Shown here: one piece after another, positions 1 to 7,859 of the stretch
Position numbering within the stretch: the first letter of the stretch is position 1
Layout of the letters: each line of letters opens with the position of its first letter
Assembly (NCBI RefSeq): GCF_014641455.1
Contig: NZ_BMHT01000002.1
Location: 394,605-458,604 of the forward strand
Reading direction: 5' to 3'
Source: Hymenobacter cavernae
Lineage (GTDB): Bacteria > Bacteroidota > Bacteroidia > Cytophagales > Hymenobacteraceae
DNA: 64,000 nucleotides
Position numbers and translations under genes: made by a program
The notes under the pieces: generated by a model
Database searches by the model: none
Seen by the model: only the letters and a program-made list of their open reading frames with translations
Told to the model about the DNA's origin: nothing

Positions 1-77
1 TGGCGCATGAGCAACGCGAATAGGCAGAACCGCGCCACTTGCATGCACGCTTAGAAACTCGCGCTGCTCGTGCGCCA

Positions 78-100
78 AGCTGGAGCGCTAAGCTCCAGCT
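78..100. repeat. Short palindrome at the lspA 3' end
   Basis: The arms AGCTGGAG and CTCCAGCT surround a short centre, and the lspA stop codon lies at 99-101 at the edge of the hairpin. It resembles the GTAGC-ended palindromes elsewhere in the window (for example 22800-22917). It may act as a 3'-end hairpin, but no T-tract follows it on the minus strand. Confidence 0.6.
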
Positions 101-752
101 ACACCGGCTGTACTGGCTCCGAAGCAGAAGGTGCTTCGGCACTGTGGCGCGGCGCATCTACTGCTGGCACCGCTTCCTCGTGATTGAAGAAGCGATTCTG
201 ATTGAGCAGAATTAACACAACGCCGATGAAGATTGCCGAGTCGGCAACGTTGAAGATCGGCCATAGCGAAAGGTGAGAGCCGCCTACCAAGGGCCAGGAA
301 GCGGGTAAGAAGCCTTCGTAAATATCGGCGTACAGCATATCGATTACCTGACCGTGAAACCACGGCGTAGGCGCTCCAAAGGGTGCGTTGTTGTAGATGA
401 TACCGTAGAAAATGGAGTCGATCAGGTTGCCGATAGCGCCACCCAGGATCAGGCCAATGCACACCAGAAAGCCAGCCGCAACGTGCTGCTTCCAGTAGTA
501 GCGAATCAGGTACATGATGCCCACTACGGCTACTAAACGGAAGCTTGTGAGCAGGATTTTACCGTAGGGCGGCGGCAGTTCCACGCCGAAAGCCATGCCG
601 GGATTCAGCGTATAATGGAGCTTGAACCAGTCGCCGAACACTGGAATTTCGCCGGGCATGCCGGGCTGCATGTAGGTGTGCACGGCCCACTTCGAGAGTT
701 GGTCAATGGCGATGACCAACAATGCCACCAAGTAATACTTCCAGTATTTCAT
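99..752 (-). CDS. lspA: Lipoprotein signal peptidase II (LspA)
   Basis: This is the aspartic protease of the inner membrane that cleaves the signal peptide of prolipoproteins after lipidation. The 217-residue protein has four hydrophobic segments. It shows both family signatures with the catalytic aspartates: GGAIGNLID (Asp about 112) and FNVADSAIFIG (Asp about 171). It is longer than the usual 160-170 residues because of a charged, low-complexity tail after about residue 190 (Ala/Pro/Glu/Ser rich). The tail ends where a palindromic repeat begins. ileS lies upstream on the same strand, the common lspA-ileS neighbourhood. The window encodes many lipobox proteins that would be substrates. Confidence 0.95.
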   Translation of the reverse strand: MKYWKYYLVALLVIAIDQLSKWAVHTYMQPGMPGEIPVFGDWFKLHYTLNPGMAFGVELPPPYGKILLTSFRLVAVVGIMYLIRYYWKQHVAAGFLVCIGLILGGAIGNLIDSIFYGIIYNNAPFGAPTPWFHGQVIDMLYADIYEGFLPASWPLVGGSHLSLWPIFNVADSAIFIGVVLILLNQNRFFNHEEAVPAVDAPRHSAEAPSASEPVQPV

Positions 753-974
753 TCTATAAGGAAAGAGAGGATAAACGTGAGAAGGGAGACCTAGGCCTGA
801 CGTCCTGTCAGTAGTTGCCTTCTCTCCTCTCGTAGTACAAAGTGACGAAGATTTTTGGACTTCGCGGCAAGGTTATGCAGCGTTGCCTCCGCGCCATTGG
901 TATATGCTCTGATGGGTCGTTTGTGCCCTTTTGAACCGAATAAGCAGGGCGACAAAACGCTTTGTGCGGCGGTG

Positions 975-1007
975 TACTCACCCGCCCTTGAAAAAGGCGG
1001 GTGAGTA
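975..1007. terminator. Hairpin after ileS
   Basis: A 12-bp perfect stem (TACTCACCCGCC and its complement) with a 9-nt loop sits just beyond the ileS stop codon. It could end the ileS transcript or protect its 3' end. A T-tract is missing after the stem on the minus strand, so intrinsic termination is uncertain. Confidence 0.45.
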
Positions 1008-1015
1008 GTTCAGCC

Positions 1016-4000
1016 TCAGCTCGTTGCGACTTCTAGCCGCACCGGTACGTTATAATCATCAAATTCAAGCACGACCCCGCCGTTCACATCGGCCGCGAAA
1101 TCGAGGGCTAGAGCCTGCGTTTCGGTCCGGATATAGTCGCCGAACGACTGTACGGCGGCGGTCAATTCAGGCTGCTGATTACCGAGCGTCACCCGGATCT
1201 TGTCCTGCACTTCCAGGCCGCTGTCTTTACGCAGGTTCTGCAAGCGGTTCACCAGCTCGCGGGCCACACCTTCTTGGCGCAGCTCGTCGGTCAGGGTCAC
1301 GTCGAGGGCTACCGTTAGCGGACCATCGGTAGCCACGAGCCAGCCGGGCAGGTCCTGGGTGCGGATTTCGACGTCGTCGGTAGTGAGCGTGTACGTCTCG
1401 CCTTCTACTTCGACGGTGAGGGAACCTAGCTTTTCCAATTGCGTGATTTCCTCCGGCGTCATCTGCTGGATGCGGGCACCCACTACCTTCAGCTTCGGAC
1501 CGTACTGCTGACCTAGGCGCTTGAAGTTGGGCTTCACCGACTTCACCAGCACACCACTGGTATCGTCGAGGAACTCCACATGCTTCACGTTCACCTCGGC
1601 GCAGATCAGGTCTTCCACCTTGCCTACTTGCTCACGCGTCGACTCGTTCAGCACCGGCACCAGGATGCGTTGCAACGGCTGGCGCACCTTCAGCACCGAC
1701 TTCTTCCGCAGTGAGTGCGTGAGCGACGAGATGCGCTGGGCTAGTTCCATGCGCTCTTCCAACGCCTTGTCGATGCGCGCTTCATTGGCTTCTACCAGCA
1801 GCGTCAGGTGCACCGATTCGGGTGCCAGCGGCGTGTTTTTGGCCACGGCCTCGGCACGCATTCCGTCGGTCATGTTCTTGTACAGCCACTCGGCGAAGAA
1901 CGGCGCAATCGGTGCCATGAGCTGCGCCACCACCACCAGGCACTCTTGCAGCGTCTCGAAAGCCGCACGCTTATCAGCGGTTAGTTCACCTTTCCAGAAG
2001 CGACGCCGTGAGAGACGCACGTACCAGTTGGAGAGCTGATCGGTTACGAAATCCTGGATGGCGCGGGCCGCTTTCGTAGGGTCGTAACTGTCGTAGTGGC
2101 CGCGCACTTCCAGCACCAGCGACTGAAGCTTGCTCAGCACCCAACGATCCAGCTCGCTCAGCTCGGCGTGCGGCACCCGGTCGAATTCGCTGGTCTGGAA
2201 CTCGTCGAGGTTGGCGTACAGGGCGTAGAACGAGTACGTGTTGAACAGCGTGCCGAAGAAGCGGCGCTGCACTTCCGTCACGCCGGCCGGGTCAAACTTG
2301 AGGTTATCCCACGGTGGCGCGTTCACAATCATGTACCAACGCGTGGCATCCGGGCCAAACTGGGCTAGGGTCGCAAACGGGTCGATGGCATTGCCGAGGC
2401 GCTTGCTCATCTTGTTGCCGTTCTTGTCGAGCACGAGGCCGTTGGCAATAACGTTCTTGTACGCCACCGAATCTTCCAGCATTACAGCCAGCGCGTGCAA
2501 GGTGAAGAACCAGCCACGCGTTTGGTCGACGCCTTCGGCGATGTAGTCGGCGGGGAAATTCTTCTGGAATTTCTCAGCGTTTTCGATGGGGTAATGCCAC
2601 TGCGCGTAAGGCATAGCACCGCTATCAAACCACACATCGATGAGGTCAGTTTCGCGGTACATGGGCTGGCCTGAAGGCGATACCAGGAAGATATCATCCA
2701 CATACGGCCGGTGCAGGTCGATTTTGTTTGAGCTGTTAGCTGTTGGCTGTTGGCTGTCAGCCTCTTCGTTGGGCGAAGAGCTAGCAGGTTTGCGCAGCGG
2801 ATTGTGCGTCATGATTTCCGCCGCTACGGCCTTCTCGATTTCCGCTTCTAGCTCGGCGATGCTGCCGATGCAGATTTCTTCCGTACCGTCTTGCGTGCGC
2901 CAGATGGGCAGCGGCGTGCCCCAATAGCGCGAGCGGCTCAGGTTCCAGTCCACGAGGTTTTCAAGCCAGTTGCCGAAGCGGCCGGTACCGGTGCTTTCGG
3001 GCTTCCAGTTGATGGTTTTGTTCAGCTCGATGAGCCGGTCTTTCACCGCCGTCGTCTTGATAAACCACGAGTCGAGCGGGTAGTACAGCACGGGCTTATC
3101 CGTGCGCCAGCAGTGCGGGTAGGTGTGCTCGTACTTCTCGGTTTTGAAGGCGGTACCGTTGGTACGCATCCGGATGGCGATGCTTTCGTCCAGCGTCTTG
3201 TAGTCGGCGCCAGATTGATCGTGGCCGTCGTAGTTCTTCACCCAACGGCCGCCGAACTCACCCATTTGCGGCACGTAGCGGCCCGTTCGGTCCACGATAG
3301 GACCTAGCTTTCCATCCGCATCCGGCACGAGCAGCGCGGGAATATCCGCTTGCTGGGCAGCCCGGAAGTCATCGGCTCCGAACGTGGGCGAGATGTGCAC
3401 GATACCGGTACCATCTTCCGTCGTCACGAAGTCGCCGGGGATAACGCGGAACGCCCGCTCTTCACCTTCAAATGCCGGGAAGCCTTGGTCTTGGCCGAAC
3501 AAACGCTCGTAGTGGATGCCCACGAGGTCAGCGCCCTTGAACTCAGCTACAACTTTCGGCCTCATAGACTCAACAGTAGCTATAGCTTGCTTCAAAGGAT
3601 CTTGAACTAACGGATCTTTTTCAAGCTGTTTAGCAAGTGCTCCTACGTTAGGTACAGTAACCAGCTTATCGAGCAAAACCTTGGCAACAACAACAGCAAC
3701 CTTTTGATGAGTATACGGATTTTCAGCAGTAGCTAAGACATAATCTATGTTCTTACCAACTGCCAGAGCTGTGTTGGCGGGCAGGGTCCATGGTGTAGTA
3801 GTCCAAGCTAGGATATGCACCGGCAGATCGTCGCCAGCAGCAGCAAATAGCTTCTCCGAAGCCTCATCTTGGGTCACCTTGAACTGCGCCACGATAGTCG
3901 TATCCTTCACGTCCTTATACGTGCCGGGCTGGTTCAGCTCGTGCGACGACAAGCCGGTGCCAGCAGCCGGCGAATACGGCTGGATGGTGTAGCCTTTGTA

Positions 4001-4519
4001 GAGCAAGCCTTTGTCGTAGAGCTTCTTCAGCAGCGCCCAGCAGCTCTCGATGTACTCCGGCTCGAAGGTGATGTACGGGTCGTTGAGGTCAACCCAATAG
4101 CCCATTTTCTGGGTCAGATCGTCCCATTGCGCTTTGAAGCGCATCACGGTTTCGCGGCACCGCTGGTTGTAGTCCTCGATGCTGATCTTCTTCCCGATAT
4201 CTTCCTTCGTGATACCTAGCTCCTTCTCCACCTGTAGCTCGATGGGCAGGCCGTGGGTATCCCAGCCACCTTTGCGCGGCACTTGCTTGCCGAGCAGCGT
4301 CTGGTAGCGGCAAAAGATGTCCTTCACCGTCCGGGCCATTACGTGGTGAATGCCGGGCGCGCCGTTGGCCGAGGGCGGACCTTCATAAAACACGAACGTC
4401 GGCTGCCCCTCGCGGCTGCTCACGCTCTTTTCAAAGATGCCGTTCTCTTGCCACCACTTCAGGATGTCGGTGCCAACCTGAGCGTAGTTGAGCGGCTGTT
4501 TAAACTCGGGGTATTTCAT
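1016..4519 (-). CDS. ileS: Isoleucyl-tRNA synthetase, type-2-like (GIHH signature)
   Basis: This class Ia synthetase charges tRNA-Ile. The 1167-residue protein has the nucleotide-binding signature ANGAPGIHH at about residues 51-59, so the usual HxGH motif is GxHH as in IleS2 enzymes. It also has a large CP1 editing domain, the KMSKR loop (coded near 2400-2415) and a C-terminal anticodon-binding region. The start at 4519 (MKYPEFKQPL) is preferred over an ATG at 4555, because the 12 extra residues are coded by an intergenic repeat arm. The segment coded at about 2725-2790 holds a Ser/Gln/Asn-rich insertion made from an iterated DNA repeat. In IleS2 enzymes the GxHH form is linked to very high mupirocin tolerance; that property is inferred here. 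Confidence 0.97.
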   Translation of the reverse strand: MKYPEFKQPLNYAQVGTDILKWWQENGIFEKSVSSREGQPTFVFYEGPPSANGAPGIHHVMARTVKDIFCRYQTLLGKQVPRKGGWDTHGLPIELQVEKELGITKEDIGKKISIEDYNQRCRETVMRFKAQWDDLTQKMGYWVDLNDPYITFEPEYIESCWALLKKLYDKGLLYKGYTIQPYSPAAGTGLSSHELNQPGTYKDVKDTTIVAQFKVTQDEASEKLFAAAGDDLPVHILAWTTTPWTLPANTALAVGKNIDYVLATAENPYTHQKVAVVVAKVLLDKLVTVPNVGALAKQLEKDPLVQDPLKQAIATVESMRPKVVAEFKGADLVGIHYERLFGQDQGFPAFEGEERAFRVIPGDFVTTEDGTGIVHISPTFGADDFRAAQQADIPALLVPDADGKLGPIVDRTGRYVPQMGEFGGRWVKNYDGHDQSGADYKTLDESIAIRMRTNGTAFKTEKYEHTYPHCWRTDKPVLYYPLDSWFIKTTAVKDRLIELNKTINWKPESTGTGRFGNWLENLVDWNLSRSRYWGTPLPIWRTQDGTEEICIGSIAELEAEIEKAVAAEIMTHNPLRKPASSSPNEEADSQQPTANSSNKIDLHRPYVDDIFLVSPSGQPMYRETDLIDVWFDSGAMPYAQWHYPIENAEKFQKNFPADYIAEGVDQTRGWFFTLHALAVMLEDSVAYKNVIANGLVLDKNGNKMSKRLGNAIDPFATLAQFGPDATRWYMIVNAPPWDNLKFDPAGVTEVQRRFFGTLFNTYSFYALYANLDEFQTSEFDRVPHAELSELDRWVLSKLQSLVLEVRGHYDSYDPTKAARAIQDFVTDQLSNWYVRLSRRRFWKGELTADKRAAFETLQECLVVVAQLMAPIAPFFAEWLYKNMTDGMRAEAVAKNTPLAPESVHLTLLVEANEARIDKALEERMELAQRISSLTHSLRKKSVLKVRQPLQRILVPVLNESTREQVGKVEDLICAEVNVKHVEFLDDTSGVLVKSVKPNFKRLGQQYGPKLKVVGARIQQMTPEEITQLEKLGSLTVEVEGETYTLTTDDVEIRTQDLPGWLVATDGPLTVALDVTLTDELRQEGVARELVNRLQNLRKDSGLEVQDKIRVTLGNQQPELTAAVQSFGDYIRTETQALALDFAADVNGGVVLEFDDYNVPVRLEVATS
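2729..2762. repeat. Iterated AACAGCC-type repeat inside ileS
   Basis: About 33 bp built from three or four near copies of CAACAGC(C/T), read on the minus strand, lie in frame within ileS and code the stretch DSQQPTANSSN. A small palindrome (CTTCG-CCCAA-CGAAG) lies directly beside it. The same text-like style of iteration is seen in intergenic arms at 20828, 39449 and 44399. Confidence 0.7.
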
Positions 4520-4548
4520 GGTGTAGGGTATTGTCGTTCTGGTGGGGT

Positions 4549-4687
4549 GCCTCACCCCCTAGCCCCCTCTCCAAAATGGAGAGGAGGAACTAGCTCTAGC
4601 TTTCTAGACCTAGCTTTTTACAAACTAGAAATCCAGTACTAGAACTAGTTCCCGCCTCCCTTAGGAAAGGGAGCTAGGGGGTGAGGC
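4549..4687. repeat. Inverted repeat, CCTCACCCCCTAGCCCC family
   Basis: Two arms of about 40 bp (4549-4593 and 4643-4687) are near-complementary; each outer end contains CCTCACCCCCTAG. The centre is crowded with CTAG. It fills the gap between the RND exporter gene and ileS and overlaps the 12-residue upstream extension of the longest ileS frame. Confidence 0.85.
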
Positions 4688-4693
4688 GAATCG

Positions 4694-7126
4694 CTAGGCA
4701 CTAGGCGCGTCGCCAAGCCGTTTTACCGTCATCCGATCAAGATTCAGATCTTTATCATCGTCTTCTTCGTGGTAATCATCGTCGTAGTGGCGCAGCATCG
4801 ATTTATCAATTTCTTCGTCTTTGCCGTGCTCAAAAGTAACCAGCAAGCTAGGCAACAGAATCAGGTTGGAGAAGTTCGTAATCAGCAAGCTAGCTGACAT
4901 CAGCAGACCTAGGGCCTTGGTGCCGCCAAACTCGGAGAAGGCGAATACGGCGAAACCCAGGAACAACGTAATGCTTGTGTAGAGCATACTGGTTCCCGCC
5001 TCGCTCAGGGTGGTGCGAATGGCGGCTTTCACGCGCCGGCCGTTCACGGCTAGCTCCTGCCGGAACTTGGCCAGCAAGTGAATGGAGTTGTCGCCGTCGA
5101 TACCCAAGGCAATGCTGAAAATGAGCGCCGTGCTAGGTTTCAGCGGGATGCCAAAGAAGCCCATCAGCCCGCCCGTCAAGATGAGCGTGACAAGGTTCGG
5201 CAGCAACGTGAAGAATACCGAACGGATGGACCGGAACAGGATCAGCACAACCAAACCCACCAAGCCGAAAGCCCAGAACAAGCTTTCTTTGAGCGTATTG
5301 ATCAGGAACTCGTTGCCTTTGGTGAAGATAACGGTGGTACCCGTCAGCTTGACGTCCATGCCGGTACCGTTGAAGATCTGCTGGATCTGAGGCTGAATCT
5401 GGTGGGTGAGTAAGGTATCTAGGTTGCGCGAGCCGATGTCGGCAATCTTCAGCGAAATACGCGCCTTCTGGCCCGTCGAATCCACGAACGAGCGGAGCAA
5501 TTTGGCATTGCCGGCGCCCGTTGCCTGGGCCTTGGCCAGGTAGCTCAGCACGAAGTTCTTCTCCGAATTGTCGGGCAGGCGGTAATACTCGGGGTTGTCA
5601 TTGTAGAACGCCTGCGTGGCCGCTTTCAGAAACGTCACAATGCTGACCGGCGTGGTAAGCACCGGCTGCGTGCGCAGAAAGGCTTCGAACCGGTCGATTT
5701 TTTCCAGGTTTTTCAGCTTGAAAATGCCGCGCTTCTTGCCCGTATCCACCACGATTTCCAAGGGCATAATGCCGTTGAAGTGCTGCTCAAAGAACTTCAG
5801 GTCGCTGTTTACGGAGCTATCTTTGGGCAGGTCGTCTACCATGTACGACACCGATTTCACCTTCGAAATACCGAGCAACGACAGGCCGACCATCACGAAA
5901 GCAGCGACATACACCGTAGCCCGCTTATCGATGACAAGGTGTTCGAAGAACTCCAGCAGCTTGGTCAGCGGCTTGGCATCTAGGTGCTCCAGCTGCTTGG
6001 GCGTGGGCGGCGGCAGGTAGGTGAATACCGCCGGAATCATGATGAACGAGATGATGAAAGCCGCGAAAATATTGACCGTCGCCACCAAGCCGAACTGGTA
6101 TAGAATGGCAATATTGGTGAAGCAAAACACGAAAAAGCCGATGGCCGTCGTGGTGTTGTTCATCAGCGTGACCAGCCCGATTTTGCGGATCACGCGCGTC
6201 ATGGCCAGCACCTGGTTGCCGGATTTTCGGTAGTCGTAGTGGTAGCGCGAGAGCAGGTAGGTGCAGTTCGGAATACTGATAACAATCAGAATGCTAGGTA
6301 TTAGGCCCGTAAGCAGGTTGATCTTGAACCCGAGCAATACCATCGAGCCGACGCACCAGATAACGACCACCACCACGACCAGCAACGGAAACAGCACCGC
6401 CGACCACGTGCGGAAGAACGTCAGCAGCGTGACACCCATTACGACGATGGTCAGCATCACGAAGAACTTCATTTCGCCGGCCACTTTCGAAGTCATCGTG
6501 GAGCGCACGTAAGGCAGGCCGGCGTAGTGCAGCCGGATACCGGTCTTCTTCGTGAAGCGGTCGGCGTGACCTAGGATTTCGTTCATCACGGCTTGCCGCC
6601 GCGAGGAGTTCAGGTACGCGGGGTCCATCGTGAGGGCCAGCAGCGTGGCGCCGGTAGTTGGGCTAATGAGCTGGCCCTTATAGAATTCCAGCCGGTTCAC
6701 CACCCGCATCAGGCTATCGAGCTGCGCCTGGGTCTGGGGAAACTTCTGGAAGATGGGGTGCGCCACAAACTGCTGCTTAGCCGTGTCTTTGCCCAGCGCA
6801 ATGAGCTTCGTGACCGACAGCACCCCATTCACACCTTTTACTTTGGTAAGGGTGTCGGTGAGGGCGCGTAGCTCGGTGAAGTTGCCTAAGCGGTAGATGC
6901 TGCTGTCTTGCAGACCTAGCACCAGCACGTTGCCGTCTTCGCCAAACGTTTTCTTGAAGCGCTGGAAGTAGACCATCTCCGGATCATCGGGACTTACGAC
7001 CTGTGCGAAGTCGTAGGTCATTTCCACGTCCTTGGCCTTCCAGGCCATGAAAACGGTGATGAACGCCAGCAACAGCAGCAACAGCCGCCGCTGCTTGATG
7101 ACGAATAAGGCAAGTTTACTCCACAT
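4694..7126 (-). CDS. RND/MMPL-family exporter
   Basis: This is a predicted inner-membrane exporter of the RND superfamily (MMPL-like, COG1033 type) of 810 residues. It shows the duplicated layout: a first transmembrane helix near residues 12-30, a periplasmic domain, five or more helices at about 225-385, a second soluble domain at about 430-610, and a last helix set at about 620-780. The tail is acidic (DDDYHEEDDDKDLNLD). It lacks the roughly 1030-residue length of AcrB-type pumps, and no adaptor or outer-membrane channel lies beside it, so a lipid or hydrophobic substrate is more likely than tripartite drug efflux. A -7 box lies 18 nt upstream. Confidence 0.88.
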   Translation of the reverse strand: MWSKLALFVIKQRRLLLLLLAFITVFMAWKAKDVEMTYDFAQVVSPDDPEMVYFQRFKKTFGEDGNVLVLGLQDSSIYRLGNFTELRALTDTLTKVKGVNGVLSVTKLIALGKDTAKQQFVAHPIFQKFPQTQAQLDSLMRVVNRLEFYKGQLISPTTGATLLALTMDPAYLNSSRRQAVMNEILGHADRFTKKTGIRLHYAGLPYVRSTMTSKVAGEMKFFVMLTIVVMGVTLLTFFRTWSAVLFPLLVVVVVVIWCVGSMVLLGFKINLLTGLIPSILIVISIPNCTYLLSRYHYDYRKSGNQVLAMTRVIRKIGLVTLMNNTTTAIGFFVFCFTNIAILYQFGLVATVNIFAAFIISFIMIPAVFTYLPPPTPKQLEHLDAKPLTKLLEFFEHLVIDKRATVYVAAFVMVGLSLLGISKVKSVSYMVDDLPKDSSVNSDLKFFEQHFNGIMPLEIVVDTGKKRGIFKLKNLEKIDRFEAFLRTQPVLTTPVSIVTFLKAATQAFYNDNPEYYRLPDNSEKNFVLSYLAKAQATGAGNAKLLRSFVDSTGQKARISLKIADIGSRNLDTLLTHQIQPQIQQIFNGTGMDVKLTGTTVIFTKGNEFLINTLKESLFWAFGLVGLVVLILFRSIRSVFFTLLPNLVTLILTGGLMGFFGIPLKPSTALIFSIALGIDGDNSIHLLAKFRQELAVNGRRVKAAIRTTLSEAGTSMLYTSITLFLGFAVFAFSEFGGTKALGLLMSASLLITNFSNLILLPSLLVTFEHGKDEEIDKSMLRHYDDDYHEEDDDKDLNLDRMTVKRLGDAPSA

Positions 7127-7143
7127 AGGCCGCTAAAATGGAG

Positions 7144-7151
7144 CAAAGGTA
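7144..7151 (-). promoter_or_regulatory. Bacteroidota -7 box for the RND exporter
   Basis: The minus strand reads TACCTTTG, a full match to the Bacteroidota -7 consensus TAnnTTTG, 18 nt before the start codon at 7126. No clear -33 TTG was found at the usual spacing. Confidence 0.5.
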
Positions 7152-7359
7152 CGCAAAGCCCGGCAGCCAGCGGGTATACGCTGTTAACCTCCTGATTTTG
7201 TTACTTTTTCTAGAAAATTGAAATTTATTGTGGCAAATAATTGTAACCTATTACATAAGCTCCGCCGTAAAAGCCGCTTGTCCTGCTTCCTACCTTCTAC
7301 TCTCCTGCTTGCACAGCGACGCGCCACTGTGGGTGCCTAGCTTCCTTATTTGTCTTCCA

Positions 7360-7761
7360 ATGACTTTGTACCAGACCCCGGATGCGTCCCTCACGTATCA
7401 TCCGGATACAGCCACGCTTCGCCTCAGCTACAATGCACTGAGCCTAGCGGTGGGCTTTGAGCAGGCTTACCAACACGCGTTGGAAACCATGCAAGAACAG
7501 CAAGTACCCAAGCTGCTGCTCGACCTAAAGCGCAACGCCCCACCCACTGATGACGCCGACTACTGGCTGCTCGCCCCCTTGATTCGGCAGCTGGCTAAAC
7601 CCTTACCGCAGCCCATCTTCATTGCGGCCGTGGTGTCAGAAGGGCAGTACCAGTATCAGATTGGCAATTCACTAGCAGCTAGATCTTTGCCCCCGCCGGA
7701 AGTAGAGTTCAACTACTTCACCTCCCGGCGCGAAGCCGCAGCCTGGCTAAGCACCAACTAA
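7360..7761 (+). CDS. Small STAS-like hypothetical protein
   Basis: This 133-residue soluble protein has an alternating beta/alpha pattern (TATLRLSYNALSL, then KLLLDLKRN, then PIFIAAVVSE) reminiscent of SpoIIAA/STAS-like domains common in Cytophagales. The similarity is judged by eye. The ATG at 7360 is preferred to the upstream start at 7228, because the upstream part reads like untranslated AT-rich leader. It stands alone between two minus-strand genes and ends in a strong terminator. Its function is unknown; membership of a stress-signalling STAS group is only a suggestion. Confidence 0.75.
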   Translation: MTLYQTPDASLTYHPDTATLRLSYNALSLAVGFEQAYQHALETMQEQQVPKLLLDLKRNAPPTDDADYWLLAPLIRQLAKPLPQPIFIAAVVSEGQYQYQIGNSLAARSLPPPEVEFNYFTSRREAAAWLSTN

Positions 7762-7786
7762 CGATTTTCAGCACCGCCCACCCAGC

Positions 7787-7817
7787 AAAAAGCCCCGGCA
7801 GTTGCCGGGGCTTTTTT
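7787..7817. terminator. Bidirectional intrinsic terminator
   Basis: The stem AAGCCCCGGCA/TGCCGGGGCTT is flanked by A5 on the left and T6 on the right. It lies between convergent genes (7360-7761 plus, 7860-11315 minus) and can serve both. Confidence 0.9.
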
Positions 7818-7859
7818 GTGCTCAGCGTTAAGCCAGGTAGCTGGCTTTGCGCACCTAGG

